A stretch of 64,000 nucleotides of DNA from Sulfurospirillum cavolei (GTDB lineage Bacteria > Campylobacterota > Campylobacteria > Campylobacterales > Sulfurospirillaceae), in assembly GCF_000813325.1 (NCBI RefSeq), contig NZ_BBQE01000005.1. The stretch is one strand, 5' to 3'. Made by a program: the position numbers and the translations under genes. Of the stretch, positions 16,172-25,142 are shown in pieces. The notes beneath the pieces were generated by a model. It was not told where the DNA came from. It made no database searches and was given only the letters and a program-made list of their open reading frames with translations. Within the stretch, counting starts at the first letter, position 1; each line of letters begins with the position of its first letter.

Positions 16172-16965
16172 GCGACATCCTTCACTTCGAATTTATGCAA
16201 TACGCGCTTTACGCTGCGCTGATCGTAAGTTTTATCTGCGGCATTATCGGAACGCTGATCGTCATTAACCGTATGGTGTTTATTGCCGGAGGTATCGCGC
16301 ACGGTTCTTACGGCGGAATCGGATTGGCACTCTTTTTAGGCATATCGCCGCTTTTAGGCGCTTCATTGTTTGCGCTGGTTTTAGGCGGTATTATGGCATA
16401 CCTTACGCATCGAAACAATACGAGACTCGACTCTCTTATCGGTGTCTTATGGGCATTCGGTATGGCATTCGGTATTATTATGACCGATTTGACGCCGGGG
16501 TACAACGTCGATTTAATGAGTTATCTTTTCGGGGCGATTTTATCGGTCTCTTTAGAAGATCTTTACGGAATGGGATCCATCTTGGCACTTATTTTAGTGT
16601 TTGTTCTCGTTTTTTACCGCCAGTTGATTGCGATGAGTTTCGACGCCAAATTTGCCAAACTTCGCGGCGTCAATACCGAACTGCTTTACACCTTATTGAT
16701 CTTAATCGTCGCGCTCAGCGTCGTGATGAGCATTCGTGCGGTCGGACTGATCTTGGTCATCGCCCTCTTAACGATTCCGCCTTACATCGCCGAAAAATTT
16801 ACCGCCTCGATTGCCGGAATGATGACGCTTTCAAGTTTTTTAGCACTGGTATTTTGCGGTATAGGACTTTTGTTATCGTATCATTTCAATCTGAGTGCCG
16901 GTGCGTCCATTATCCTTGTCGCGACAAGCGTTTTTTTGCTTCAATTGCCTTTTAAAAAACGCTAG
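16168..16965 (+). CDS. znuB: Zinc/manganese ABC transporter permease (ZnuB-like)
   Basis: Integral membrane subunit of the ABC-3 family with about eight helices in 265 residues. Family blocks include INRMVFIAGGIAHGSYGGIG near the N-terminus and VGLILVIALLTIPPYIAEKF near the C-terminus. The start at 16168 makes an ATGA overlap with the ATPase stop; an ATG at 16138 would add ten residues without a better ribosome site. The 3' end overlaps the convergent DMT exporter by 14 nt, so there is no room for a terminator between them. Confidence 0.92.
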   Translation: MSDILHFEFMQYALYAALIVSFICGIIGTLIVINRMVFIAGGIAHGSYGGIGLALFLGISPLLGASLFALVLGGIMAYLTHRNNTRLDSLIGVLWAFGMAFGIIMTDLTPGYNVDLMSYLFGAILSVSLEDLYGMGSILALILVFVLVFYRQLIAMSFDAKFAKLRGVNTELLYTLLILIVALSVVMSIRAVGLILVIALLTIPPYIAEKFTASIAGMMTLSSFLALVFCGIGLLLSYHFNLSAGASIILVATSVFLLQLPFKKR

Positions 16966-17863
16966 GTTTACTCCTACGCGTTTGATACCATGCAAACGCA
17001 TACGAACCGACTTCGGCTATCAGCATTCCCGCAAGAATCAAACCCGCGCCGCATAGCTGAGAAAAGCTCAAAACTTCTGCGGCGAACCAATAGCCGAATG
17101 CACCCGCACTCACGGGCTCCATCGTAAAAATAATAGCGGTTTTCGCCGCGGTCGTAAAACGTTGCATCGCCGTTTGAACCCAAAATGCAAAAATCGTGGC
17201 GAATAGCACCGTGATCATCACCGCTTCGACGAACGTGTCGTTAACATGCGGAGGCGTAATGCTTCCTTCTTTCCATAAACCTCCGATGAGAGAGCATACG
17301 GCAACGGTTAAAAATTGAATGCTGACCAAAAGATAAACATTGTTTTTACGTGAAAGATGCCCCGTACACACGATATGCAAAGCAAACATAATGGCACATA
17401 CGAACGCATAAATTTCACCCCATGAAAAACCGATCTCGCTCTTAAGCGTCAAGAGGTAAAGCCCGATTGCGGCGATAACCGCACCGGCGAGCGAAAAAAA
17501 CGATGCCTTGTGTTTAAATAAAAGATACGATCCAAACGGAACGATAATGACGCTTAATCCCGTAATAAAACCGACCGTAGAAGAGTACGTATACGTTAAC
17601 GCAAACGTTTGAAACGCATAGCCTAAAAACATAAAAAGTCCGAGCAGTACGCCGGCTTTGATAACTTCGTAATTCAGGTATTTCCATTGCTTATACGAAA
17701 TCAATCCCATTAAAAGTGCCGCCGAAAAGAATCGCCAAAACAAAAACGTGTAGACCGGCGTTTCGTCTACGGCCGTTTGGACGACGACAAAGGTACTTCC
17801 CCATGAAATGGCAACCAAAAGTAATAAAAAATCGGCTCCCGCTTCTTTCCATCGATAATGCAT
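16952..17863 (-). CDS. EamA/DMT-superfamily transporter
   Basis: Ten-helix drug/metabolite-type permease of 303 residues made of two EamA repeats. The first begins LLLLVAISWGSTFVVVQTAV and the second near SWGEIYAFVCAIMFALHIV. Such proteins commonly export amino acids or other metabolites; the substrate is not evident. The start at 17863 is preceded by AAGGA at 8 nt. An alternative ATG at 17884 would add seven residues. It is a single gene, convergent with znuB. Confidence 0.88.
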   Translation of the reverse strand: MHYRWKEAGADFLLLLVAISWGSTFVVVQTAVDETPVYTFLFWRFFSAALLMGLISYKQWKYLNYEVIKAGVLLGLFMFLGYAFQTFALTYTYSSTVGFITGLSVIIVPFGSYLLFKHKASFFSLAGAVIAAIGLYLLTLKSEIGFSWGEIYAFVCAIMFALHIVCTGHLSRKNNVYLLVSIQFLTVAVCSLIGGLWKEGSITPPHVNDTFVEAVMITVLFATIFAFWVQTAMQRFTTAAKTAIIFTMEPVSAGAFGYWFAAEVLSFSQLCGAGLILAGMLIAEVGSYAFAWYQTRRSKPSVF

Positions 17864-17987
17864 TAGACTTTTCCTTAATAACATGTAAAGGCGTTATTGT
17901 AGCATAAGCGATAGGAAAAAACGTGCCAAAATCCCGTCAATACTTGCTAAAAGGAAATATTTATTTAAATCTCTCAGAATAACATGC

Positions 17988-17993
17988 TATAAT
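17988..17993 (+). promoter_or_regulatory. Extended -10 promoter element for the cytochrome c gene
   Basis: TGC followed by TATAAT, 53 nt before the start codon, in an AT-rich region typical of epsilonproteobacterial sigma-70 promoters. No clear -35 box is seen. Confidence 0.6.
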
Positions 17994-18045
17994 CCTAACT
18001 TAGTAAAATATTTTTATACTCATTTAATATTTTGGAGGTTTTTCT

Positions 18046-18375
18046 ATGTTGCGTCTCCTAAGCTATTCATTCGGAACACTCCTTTTTCTCTCCTCAATCG
18101 CCTGTGCGCAAGAGCCCTCCTCCGCCGAACACGGGGCACAACTTTTTAAACAATGCGCCGGATGCCACGGAGCCGACGGCCGCAATAAAGCTTTCGGCAA
18201 AAGCGGTATCATCGCAGGACAAAGTGCCGAAGATTTGATGGAGAGTATTAAATTTTACCGCGAAAGCGAATTCAAAGCACACGGTACATCGCTGGTGATG
18301 TCAAAACAAACCAAAAACATGAGTCCGCAAGATATTAGCGACGTTGCGCATTATATTTCGAAATTACCCAAATAA
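18046..18375 (+). CDS. Periplasmic cytochrome c (c553-type)
   Basis: Small class I cytochrome, 109 residues with a cleavable signal ending near CAQE. One haem site, CAGCH, is near residue 38 of the precursor, and a distal Met ligand is likely in VMSKQTKNMSPQDISDVAHY. It is about 40% similar by eye to the cytochrome at 43282. It probably carries electrons to a terminal oxidase or reductase. It is followed by a small haem-less secreted protein, probably on the same transcript. Confidence 0.87.
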   Translation: MLRLLSYSFGTLLFLSSIACAQEPSSAEHGAQLFKQCAGCHGADGRNKAFGKSGIIAGQSAEDLMESIKFYRESEFKAHGTSLVMSKQTKNMSPQDISDVAHYISKLPK

Positions 18376-18399
18376 AATGCAAAGAGAGGCCTTATACCG

Positions 18400-18720
18400 A
18401 TGAAAAAAACGACTTATTTTTGCTTAGTGCTCGTATCTTTGTTTTTGATCCCTTCTTCTTTATCCGCAAGCACGGTAAAAGGTAAAATTTTTTATGCAAA
18501 AATTCTCAAACCCGTATGCGGCTTTAACGGTGACGTCATGGGTAAAAAACATACCGTCAGCGAATGGAAACAATTTTACGAAAACAATCAACTCTCCCTT
18601 GCCATAAAAGTGCTTTGCCCGCAAGCTCCCGATATTACGGAACAAAACGATCTTTTAAACCTCTACCACTTCCTCAGTTCGTTTGCAAGCGATAGCGGTA
18701 ACGTGCCTTCGTGCAATTAA
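18400..18720 (+). CDS. Secreted protein related to epsilonproteobacterial 'cytochrome C' entries but lacking a haem motif
   Basis: 106 residues with a signal peptide (cleavage after SSLSA). The mature part has three cysteines (KPVCGFNGDVMGKKHT, KVLCPQAP and a terminal VPSCN) but no CxxCH, so it cannot bind c-type haem in the usual way. I recall related sequences in this phylum being annotated cytochrome C because of their neighbours. It follows the cytochrome gene by 24 nt and may be an accessory or redox partner. Function unknown. Confidence 0.7.
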   Translation: MKKTTYFCLVLVSLFLIPSSLSASTVKGKIFYAKILKPVCGFNGDVMGKKHTVSEWKQFYENNQLSLAIKVLCPQAPDITEQNDLLNLYHFLSSFASDSGNVPSCN

Positions 18721-18764
18721 AAATCTTTGCATAGGGGCTTTATCTTACTTTTATATTCTATTGA

Positions 18765-18770
18765 TACAAT
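18765..18770 (+). promoter_or_regulatory. -10 element for the amino-acid ABC transporter operon
   Basis: TACAAT preceded by TTGA and a T-rich tract, 38 nt before the ATPase start codon, in the 87-bp gap after the haem-less protein gene. A weak but plausible sigma-70 -10 box. Confidence 0.4.
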
Positions 18771-18807
18771 TATGGTTTGTGCGAGATATACGTAAAGAAA
18801 GGTTTGA

Positions 18808-19548
18808 ATGAGCCAAGCAATTGTGCGTATGGAGAACGTCGATAAATACTACGGCGATTTTCATGTCCTAAAAAATATTAATTTTTCCGTTACCGAAGGT
18901 GAAATCGTCGTTATATGCGGTCCAAGCGGTAGCGGTAAATCAACCCTGATTCGTTGCATCAATAAACTTGAAGAGATTGATAGCGGCGATATTTTTGTCG
19001 ACGGATTCGATCTTTACGATAAAAAAGTAAACATTAACCAAGTACGTGCCGAAACCGGCATGGTCTTTCAACACTTCAATCTTTTTCCCCACTTAACCAT
19101 TTTAGACAACATCACGATTGCACAACGTAAAGTGAAAGGTGCTTCAAAACACGAAGCAAATGAATTTTCCCTCAAATTATTGGAGCGTGTCGGACTGGTG
19201 CATAAAGCGCACGGATATCCCAACGAACTGAGCGGCGGACAGAAGCAAAGAGTTGCCATCGCAAGAACGCTCGCTATGAAACCTAAAATCATTCTTTTCG
19301 ACGAACCGACTTCCGCACTCGATCCGGAAATGATCGGAGGCGTCTTAGACGTTATGCGAGAATTAGCGCATGAAAATTATACGATTATTTGTGTAACCCA
19401 CGAAATGGGTTTTGCCAAAGAAGTGAGCGATCGCGTAATTTTTATGGACGAGGGGGTAATTATCGAAGAAGCTAGCCCCGAAGCATTTTTTGCTAACCCG
19501 AAAACCGAACGTGCTCAAAAATTCTTACAAGAAGTGCTTACGCATTAA
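18808..19548 (+). CDS. Polar amino-acid ABC transporter ATP-binding protein (GlnQ-like)
   Basis: 246-residue ATPase of the PAAT family. Walker A GPSGSGKST, signature LSGGQKQR, Walker B IILFDEPTSALDP and switch His in CVTHEMGFAKEV are all intact. This subgroup imports glutamine, glutamate/aspartate, arginine or similar amino acids. It is the first gene of a three-gene operon with the binding protein and permease. Confidence 0.93.
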   Translation: MSQAIVRMENVDKYYGDFHVLKNINFSVTEGEIVVICGPSGSGKSTLIRCINKLEEIDSGDIFVDGFDLYDKKVNINQVRAETGMVFQHFNLFPHLTILDNITIAQRKVKGASKHEANEFSLKLLERVGLVHKAHGYPNELSGGQKQRVAIARTLAMKPKIILFDEPTSALDPEMIGGVLDVMRELAHENYTIICVTHEMGFAKEVSDRVIFMDEGVIIEEASPEAFFANPKTERAQKFLQEVLTH

Positions 19549-19576
19549 TCATTAAAAAATCTATTCTTTAAGGAGA

Positions 19577-20383
19577 GTGTCAATGAAAAAAATTCTTGCC
19601 GCATTACTCGTAATGCTCGGACTTAATGCCATGGCTGACGATATCAACCTTTGGCAAAAATCAACCCTCAACTCCATCTTGCAAAAAGGTGAATTAACCG
19701 TCGGATTAGAGCCTGGTTATATGCCTTTCGAGATGAAAGATAAACAAGGCAATATTATCGGTTTTGACGTCGATTTGGCAAACGAAATGGCCAAAGCGAT
19801 GGGTGTCAAACTCAAACTGGTTCCAACAGCATGGGACGGTATTATTGCGGGGCTACTTACGGGTAAATACGACATTATTATGTCAGGTATGACGATTACG
19901 CAAGAGAGAAACCTCAAAATCAATTTTGCAAACCCTTATATTAGCGTCGGACAAACGCTTCTTGCGCCTAAAAAACATGCAGGCAAAAAATGGAGCGACT
20001 TGGATAAACCCGAATACACTATCGTTACCAAAATCGGCGTAACCGGCGAAATTGCAACACGTAAAATGTTCAAAAAAGCCAAAATCAGAACGTTTGAAAC
20101 TGAAGCGGATGCCGCACAAGAAGTTCTTAACGGCAATGCCGACGCTTTAGTATACGACAAGCCGTATAACGCTATCTTCTTTGCCGAAAAAGGCGCAGGC
20201 AAACTCGTGCATATGGATGAAGAACTTACGTACGAACCTCTTGGTTTTGCCATTCGCAAAGGTGATCCGGATTTCTTAAACTGGCTCAACAACTTCCTAA
20301 ACCAAACACAACACGACGGTACGTATCAAAAAATTTACGATCGTTGGTTTAACGACTCTTCATGGCAAAAAAAGGTAATGTAA
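19577..20383 (+). CDS. Amino-acid ABC transporter periplasmic binding protein
   Basis: Family 3 solute-binding protein of 268 residues with a signal peptide (MKKILAALLVMLGLNAMA). Conserved elements are LTVGLEPGYMPFEMKDKQGN, GFDVDLANEMAKAMGVKLK and WDGIIAGLLTGKYDIIMSGM, which contain ligand-binding positions. The substrate cannot be assigned safely. A GGAGAG site precedes the start and the permease begins 3 nt after its stop. Confidence 0.92.
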   Translation: MSMKKILAALLVMLGLNAMADDINLWQKSTLNSILQKGELTVGLEPGYMPFEMKDKQGNIIGFDVDLANEMAKAMGVKLKLVPTAWDGIIAGLLTGKYDIIMSGMTITQERNLKINFANPYISVGQTLLAPKKHAGKKWSDLDKPEYTIVTKIGVTGEIATRKMFKKAKIRTFETEADAAQEVLNGNADALVYDKPYNAIFFAEKGAGKLVHMDEELTYEPLGFAIRKGDPDFLNWLNNFLNQTQHDGTYQKIYDRWFNDSSWQKKVM

Positions 20384-20386
20384 CCA

Positions 20387-21352
20387 GTGGCAAAAGAGAA
20401 ACAACCACTTTTACACAATAAAACATTCGGCCACGTCGTGGCCGTTATGTTTTACGTCGCATTAGGCTATCTCCTTTTTACGGCTGCTTCCAATATGAAC
20501 TATATTTGGAAATGGACCAGCGTTCCCAAATATTTTGCTTACGAACAAACCGATACGATTACTTCTCCGATAGACGGTACGGTACGTTTGGGCAACAACG
20601 CGATTATCGTTCAAGGTACGAGCGATAGTAAAGAAGTCGTTATCGAGCAAGGATTTTTACCAAAAGTCCAAGAGGGCGATCATATCTACGAAAATGACGT
20701 TGTCGCATCTAAAACTTACCTCAAAGCCGGACCGTTGATCGAAGGCTTGATCGTTACGTTAGAAGTCTCGGCATTAGCCGCCATTCTTGCATTTGCTATC
20801 GGTGCTCTTTTAGCGTTTATGCGTATTTCCGATCTACAGTTTCTGAAAGATATCGCGACGGTCTACATCGCGATTATTCGAGGAACGCCTCTACTTGTAC
20901 AGATTTTTATTTTTTATTTTATTATTGCGACGATCTTTGAACTGGAACGCTTTTTAGCGGGAGCCGTTTCACTCGGTCTTTTCTTCGGCGCTTATATCGC
21001 GGAAGTCTTGCGAGGAGCTATTCAATCGATCGATAAAGGTCAATACGAAGCCGCTAAATCGCTCGGTATGAATTATACGCAAACAATGATTTATATCATT
21101 ATGCCTCAAGCATTGAAACGCGCTTTGCCTACGTTGGTAGGAGAGATGATAGCACTTGTCAAAGACTCTTCTTTGGTTTCGGTTATCTCCATTACCGATT
21201 TGACCAAAGTCGGACGCGAAATCGTTGCCAATACTTTCTCGCCGTTTGAAACATGGCTAATCGTTGCGGCAGTTTATTTTACGATTACGTTTACGTTAAC
21301 GGCACTCGGACACAAAATCGAATCTCGAATGAAAAAACAAGGCGGTATGTAA
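20387..21352 (+). CDS. Amino-acid ABC transporter permease with an extra periplasmic insert
   Basis: HisMQ-type permease of 321 residues, 70-90 longer than usual. The C-terminal 210 residues carry the normal core, including IIRGTPLLVQIFIFYF and the EAA loop EAAKSLGMNYTQTMIYIIMPQ. Before it, after a first helix, lies a stretch of about 75 residues rich in beta-strand pattern (SPIDGTVRLGNNAIIVQGT, then VQEGDHIYENDVVAS) that resembles a lipoyl/biotinyl-like barrel. It should face the periplasm. The start is a GTG (20387) with no ATG nearby. Confidence 0.88.
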   Translation: MAKEKQPLLHNKTFGHVVAVMFYVALGYLLFTAASNMNYIWKWTSVPKYFAYEQTDTITSPIDGTVRLGNNAIIVQGTSDSKEVVIEQGFLPKVQEGDHIYENDVVASKTYLKAGPLIEGLIVTLEVSALAAILAFAIGALLAFMRISDLQFLKDIATVYIAIIRGTPLLVQIFIFYFIIATIFELERFLAGAVSLGLFFGAYIAEVLRGAIQSIDKGQYEAAKSLGMNYTQTMIYIIMPQALKRALPTLVGEMIALVKDSSLVSVISITDLTKVGREIVANTFSPFETWLIVAAVYFTITFTLTALGHKIESRMKKQGGM

Positions 21353-21381
21353 GCTTTCCCGGCTTTCATACCCGTATTGTT

Positions 21382-22527
21382 TTATACGCTATACGCTTCC
21401 AACTCTTGGTTTAAATCTTCCAAAATCTCTTTTTCCCGTTGGGAAATATAATTTAAAATCTTTTTGCTCATAATGCGATCGGGAAAAATACGCATACAGT
21501 AACGAAACGAGCCTTGATAATCGATAATATTGACGATTTCACCTTGCAGTTCAATCGTTTTATCTCCGTCAATCGCGATCGTAGCACTGTTAAGCTCAAA
21601 CGTTACGCTTACCTTTGCGCCGACATAAATGCCGTTATTTTCGTTGCTAACAACACCCAGCCCGTTAATTGAAAGATCGTAGAGTCGTCCCGACGTTGGT
21701 AGGTTATGGGAAGGACGCAAATAGACTTTTGCCAAAATATCGGGATGAACGCGCACAAATTCTCTTTGGATAGCCGGCATGTTTAAAAGGTAGGTAAAAT
21801 TGCTGAGCACAATCGTATTGGTTTGAAAATTACTCTCGATAATATCGGCTTTGAGGTGTTTACTCAGCCACTCATTTTTGACGATAAACGCTTGCGCTTC
21901 CAGTTTCATCGCTATTTCTTGCAGTCGATCGATCTTAAACGTAACGTTTTCGTCTTCGATCTCTATAATTTCCGCTTCCGAGCTGATAGGAACGCCTTTG
22001 TAGAGATTTAAGAACGTGATTTTTTGCTTTTCGCCTCGCATACGTTGAAACACTTCAATCAAGGTGTTACTCGGCGTGAATATACTATCTTGGCTAAAGC
22101 CCGTATCAAAAGCGTCGCAGGGTTGACATGTCGTACTCTCAAGAAGATCGCTTTGCAGGGTATCGATAAAACGATTGACGTATCCGATCAAAATCCCAAG
22201 TTGCGGACACTTGACATGCCGCTCGCTTAATTCGCCGTATTTTTCAAGAAGAAACAAAAAACTCCTTGCAACAACGTAATACAATTCACGGTTGCCGCAA
22301 CGTAAATGCTCCAAAAGTTCTTGCGGAACTTCGTTTTCGCATTGAAGCAAACTTCGATACGTCGCCAAAGCAACCTTTTTTGCTTCGTAATGTGAGACCT
22401 TAGTATCGTTATCGGTATAAAGACACGCGAAATAATCGCAAAAAACCGTTTCTAACTCCTGATCAAACGGAGCGAGGTTAATAAGAAAAAGTTCTTTTTC
22501 GTCTTGAGAAATACTGTTTTTTTCCAT
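21382..22527 (-). CDS. PilZ-domain protein, probable cyclic-di-GMP effector
   Basis: 381-residue cytoplasmic protein. The C-terminal 110 residues form a PilZ domain with both c-di-GMP motifs intact: RxxxR as REFVR, and DxSxxG as DLSINGLG. The N-terminal 260 residues are helical and unrecognised; they contain several cysteines and a segment ITFLNLYKGVPISSEAEIIE that may be a YcgR-N-like domain. It is probably a c-di-GMP-responsive regulator of motility or surface behaviour. It is transcribed alone, downstream of the two-component pair. Confidence 0.8.
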   Translation of the reverse strand: MEKNSISQDEKELFLINLAPFDQELETVFCDYFACLYTDNDTKVSHYEAKKVALATYRSLLQCENEVPQELLEHLRCGNRELYYVVARSFLFLLEKYGELSERHVKCPQLGILIGYVNRFIDTLQSDLLESTTCQPCDAFDTGFSQDSIFTPSNTLIEVFQRMRGEKQKITFLNLYKGVPISSEAEIIEIEDENVTFKIDRLQEIAMKLEAQAFIVKNEWLSKHLKADIIESNFQTNTIVLSNFTYLLNMPAIQREFVRVHPDILAKVYLRPSHNLPTSGRLYDLSINGLGVVSNENNGIYVGAKVSVTFELNSATIAIDGDKTIELQGEIVNIIDYQGSFRYCMRIFPDRIMSKKILNYISQREKEILEDLNQELEAYSV

Positions 22528-22563
22528 GAGAGCGTTCCTCTTGCGGTAGATTTTTTGATTCTA

Positions 22564-23409
22564 TCATTCGGTATCGACGAGACGTGAAATATCTAAAACA
22601 ACGCTGGTGCCTTCCTCTTTTTTGGAAAAAATACGCAAAGGAATTTTACATTCATCGCAATAAGCTTTTACAAGGCTCAATCCTATACCGTACCCTTCTT
22701 TACTCGTATCGGCTTGGTAATAGCGATCAAAAGCCAAGAAGAGTTCTGCTTCGCTCATCCCGATTCCTTGATCCCGAATCGTTAAGATTCCGGCATCCAA
22801 CGCGATAGAAATCGGACGATTATTTCTATTATATTTAACGGCATTATGCAATAGATTCGAAACGACTTTGCCTAATCCGTGTTTATCCGCATAAAGTCGT
22901 ACATGTACGTTTTGCGTTTGAATAACGACCTCTTGCGCCATCTCTTTTTGCTTTTCAATAATGCGATTGAGCAAATCTTCCAAGACAAAATGTTCTTTTA
23001 CTACCTCTTGTATCTCTTTTTTGATGTAATAATCCACTTCTTTGTAAAGCGCATACAAATCGTCGCTTGCCAAGGCAATCCGCTCCAAACGCTTTTGCTT
23101 TTTCAGATCGTTTTCGTTTTCTCTAATCATTTGCAAATTTGCTTTAATCACCGAAAGAGGAATATTGAGCTCGTGTAACGTATCTTTGAGCAAAATATCC
23201 AAAAAACGATTGGTCTTCAAAAGCGTCGAAAGACAATACGTCACGGTTACATAGCCGACGATGCTTGCAAAGAGTAGACTAAGCGCAAATATCCATATCC
23301 ATGAATCGATCCACAAACACAAGATAAAAGTAAAGCTCATTGAAATAAATAAGCTGATGCTCAAACTTATCGCCGTTTTAATGATAAATTTTCGATCGTT
23401 ACTTCTCAA
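22564..23409 (-). CDS. Membrane sensor histidine kinase
   Basis: 281 residues with two closely spaced N-terminal helices (about 12-60) and almost no periplasmic loop, then a HisKA and ATPase domain. The phospho-acceptor is His in LHELNIPLSVIKAN. The N box is NLLHNAVKYN, the G1 box RDQGIGMS, and the G2 box YGIGLSLVKAY. With so small a sensor region it may detect membrane state or a partner protein. Its start overlaps the response-regulator gene end by 11 nt. Confidence 0.88.
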   Translation of the reverse strand: MRSNDRKFIIKTAISLSISLFISMSFTFILCLWIDSWIWIFALSLLFASIVGYVTVTYCLSTLLKTNRFLDILLKDTLHELNIPLSVIKANLQMIRENENDLKKQKRLERIALASDDLYALYKEVDYYIKKEIQEVVKEHFVLEDLLNRIIEKQKEMAQEVVIQTQNVHVRLYADKHGLGKVVSNLLHNAVKYNRNNRPISIALDAGILTIRDQGIGMSEAELFLAFDRYYQADTSKEGYGIGLSLVKAYCDECKIPLRIFSKKEEGTSVVLDISRLVDTE

Positions 23410-24064
23410 AACGATACCCGATTCCTCTAATATTGGAGATGCTCTCTTTACCGAAGATTTTTTTGAGATTGTTGACGTAAACGCGAATTGAACCTTCGTT
23501 CATCTCTTCGCTACTGCTCCACAATCGCTCATGGATCATCTCTTTAGTGACTACGTAGCCTCTTTCTTTCACCAAAAGATACAGCAACTCAAAGTCTTTG
23601 AGATGCACGTCTAACTCTTCATCGTCGAAAAAAAGACGCTTACGTGCTAAATTGAGCTTATAGTGTTCATCGATGACGAGCCAATCGTCTACAATTCCTT
23701 TTGCACGCGTTAAGATGGCGCGAATGCGTAACAAAAGTTCACCCAAATCAAAAGGCTTTTTAATATAATCGTCGCCTCCCAAGGTAAACCCCTGCGTTAA
23801 ACTCTCTTGATCGTTTAAAGAAGTGACGAAAATAGCGGGCGTTCTATCTCCCGAAGCCCTCAGTTCTCGTAAAAAATCAAATCCGTTCATTTCGGGAACT
23901 TTCACGTCCAAAAGATACAGATCGAACTTCTCCTCGTAACAACGCTTCAGTGCTTCTTTGCCGTTTTGAACCAAAACACAGGTGTAATCGTTTTCGCTCA
24001 AGAAATCTTCAAGCGTATTGAGCAAAAGCGCATTATCCTCTAAGATTAAAAGTTTATACGACAT
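23399..24064 (-). CDS. OmpR-family response regulator
   Basis: 221 residues starting at 24064 (MSYKLLILEDN), with GGAG 8 nt upstream. The receiver domain has acidic pocket LEDN, phospho-acceptor Asp in LYLLDVKVPEMNG, Thr/Ser in FVTSLND and Lys in KKPFDLGELL. The C-terminal winged helix ends NIRGIGYRF. It pairs with the adjacent kinase and is 11 nt overlapped with the pyrC 3' end. It resembles the second OmpR-type regulator in this window (41062) and C. jejuni DccR-type regulators. Confidence 0.9.
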   Translation of the reverse strand: MSYKLLILEDNALLLNTLEDFLSENDYTCVLVQNGKEALKRCYEEKFDLYLLDVKVPEMNGFDFLRELRASGDRTPAIFVTSLNDQESLTQGFTLGGDDYIKKPFDLGELLLRIRAILTRAKGIVDDWLVIDEHYKLNLARKRLFFDDEELDVHLKDFELLYLLVKERGYVVTKEMIHERLWSSSEEMNEGSIRVYVNNLKKIFGKESISNIRGIGYRFEK

Positions 24065-25061
24065 GTTGGATGCTCCACGCCAGTGTTTCGTTTGCAAACA
24101 TCGGGACAACGTTACCGTAAGCGTGTGTTACTTTCATAGGAGTTTTTTCTAAGATAACCTCTTTATGAAGGGCTTTATAGCCGTAAATAGTTTGTGCATT
24201 GTTACTCACAAACGCTTGTAACGAAGCTAATGCGTTATGTTTGTCAAAAAGTTCCGTGAGCACTTGCAAGGCGATGGGTGCGGTAAAAACACCTGCCGCA
24301 CATCCGCAACACTCTTTCTTGTGAATCGGATGCGGTGCCGAGTCGCTTCCGAACATCACTTTAGGATGTGCTGCAAGACTGACATGTAAAAGGGCTTCAC
24401 GATCTTCGTAACGTTTGGCAATCGGCTTGCAAAAAAGATGCGGTTGAAGCATTCCTCCGGCAACGTCGTCAAGCGTAATCAACAAATGATGCAACGTTAC
24501 CGTGGCATACAAATTTTCGTAGCGATCAAGAAGGGCTACGCTCTCTTGGGTGGTAATATGTTCCATAACGATCTTGAGCTTTGGAAACGCTTCGGCAAGA
24601 CTTTCGTAAATCGAGACAAACTCTTTTTCCCGATCCATCACAAAGCCGTTCGTTTCTCCGTGAACGCATAAGACGAGTCCCAAATCGCTCATTGCTTCCA
24701 AAACGGGGCGCAATAGCTCGATGTCCATACTCGCTACACCGCCTTCGGAATTGGTCGTAATGCCGGAGGGATAAAGTTTTAAAGCCTTAACATGTAAAGC
24801 GGCTTTTTCTAAAAACTCCCGCGTATAATCGCTGCGAAAAAAAAGCGTCATTAAAGGTTCGAAGTGATTTTGTCCGATTGCGCGTACGATACGTTCCTTG
24901 TAAGCAAGAACCGCTTCAATCGTCGTAATCGGAGGAACGAGATTGGGCATGACGATCGCTCCGGCAAAACCGTAAGCGCTTAAAGGTGCTACGAGATTAA
25001 GCATTTCTTCATCGCGTAAATGCAGATGCATATCCAAAGGAGAAATCAGCGTATGGGTCAT
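24054..25061 (-). CDS. pyrC: Dihydroorotase
   Basis: Zinc amidohydrolase that closes carbamoyl-aspartate to dihydroorotate in pyrimidine synthesis. The 335-residue protein is of the E. coli PyrC class. Metal-binding HLH lies in DMHLHLRD at the N-terminus, the carboxylated Lys in ALKLYPSGITTNS, further His ligands in VHGETNG and MEHITT, and the catalytic Asp in FGSDSAPHP. It precedes the response regulator, whose ATG overlaps its end. Confidence 0.95.
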   Translation of the reverse strand: MTHTLISPLDMHLHLRDEEMLNLVAPLSAYGFAGAIVMPNLVPPITTIEAVLAYKERIVRAIGQNHFEPLMTLFFRSDYTREFLEKAALHVKALKLYPSGITTNSEGGVASMDIELLRPVLEAMSDLGLVLCVHGETNGFVMDREKEFVSIYESLAEAFPKLKIVMEHITTQESVALLDRYENLYATVTLHHLLITLDDVAGGMLQPHLFCKPIAKRYEDREALLHVSLAAHPKVMFGSDSAPHPIHKKECCGCAAGVFTAPIALQVLTELFDKHNALASLQAFVSNNAQTIYGYKALHKEVILEKTPMKVTHAYGNVVPMFANETLAWSIQHVV

Positions 25062-25084
25062 CGGAAAGTCCCTTTTTTGTTTTA

Positions 25085-25090
25085 ATTATA
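25085..25090 (-). promoter_or_regulatory. -10 element of the pyrC promoter
   Basis: On the minus strand TTTGC followed by TATAAT, 24 nt before the pyrC ATG. It matches the phylum's T-rich extended -10 style. Confidence 0.55.
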
Positions 25091-25110
25091 GCAAAGCAAG
25101 CCCAAAATGT

Positions 25111-25116
25111 TATACT
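25111..25116 (+). promoter_or_regulatory. -10 element for the aldo/keto reductase gene
   Basis: TATACT, 27 nt before the reductase start, back-to-back with the pyrC promoter. Confidence 0.4.
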
Positions 25117-25142
25117 TTCAGCAAAAATGTTAAGGCATCGTC

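Noticed and set aside
16449..16955. 168-codon frame inside znuB on the same strand
   Set aside because: Arg/Cys-rich out-of-frame translation of a clear permease gene.
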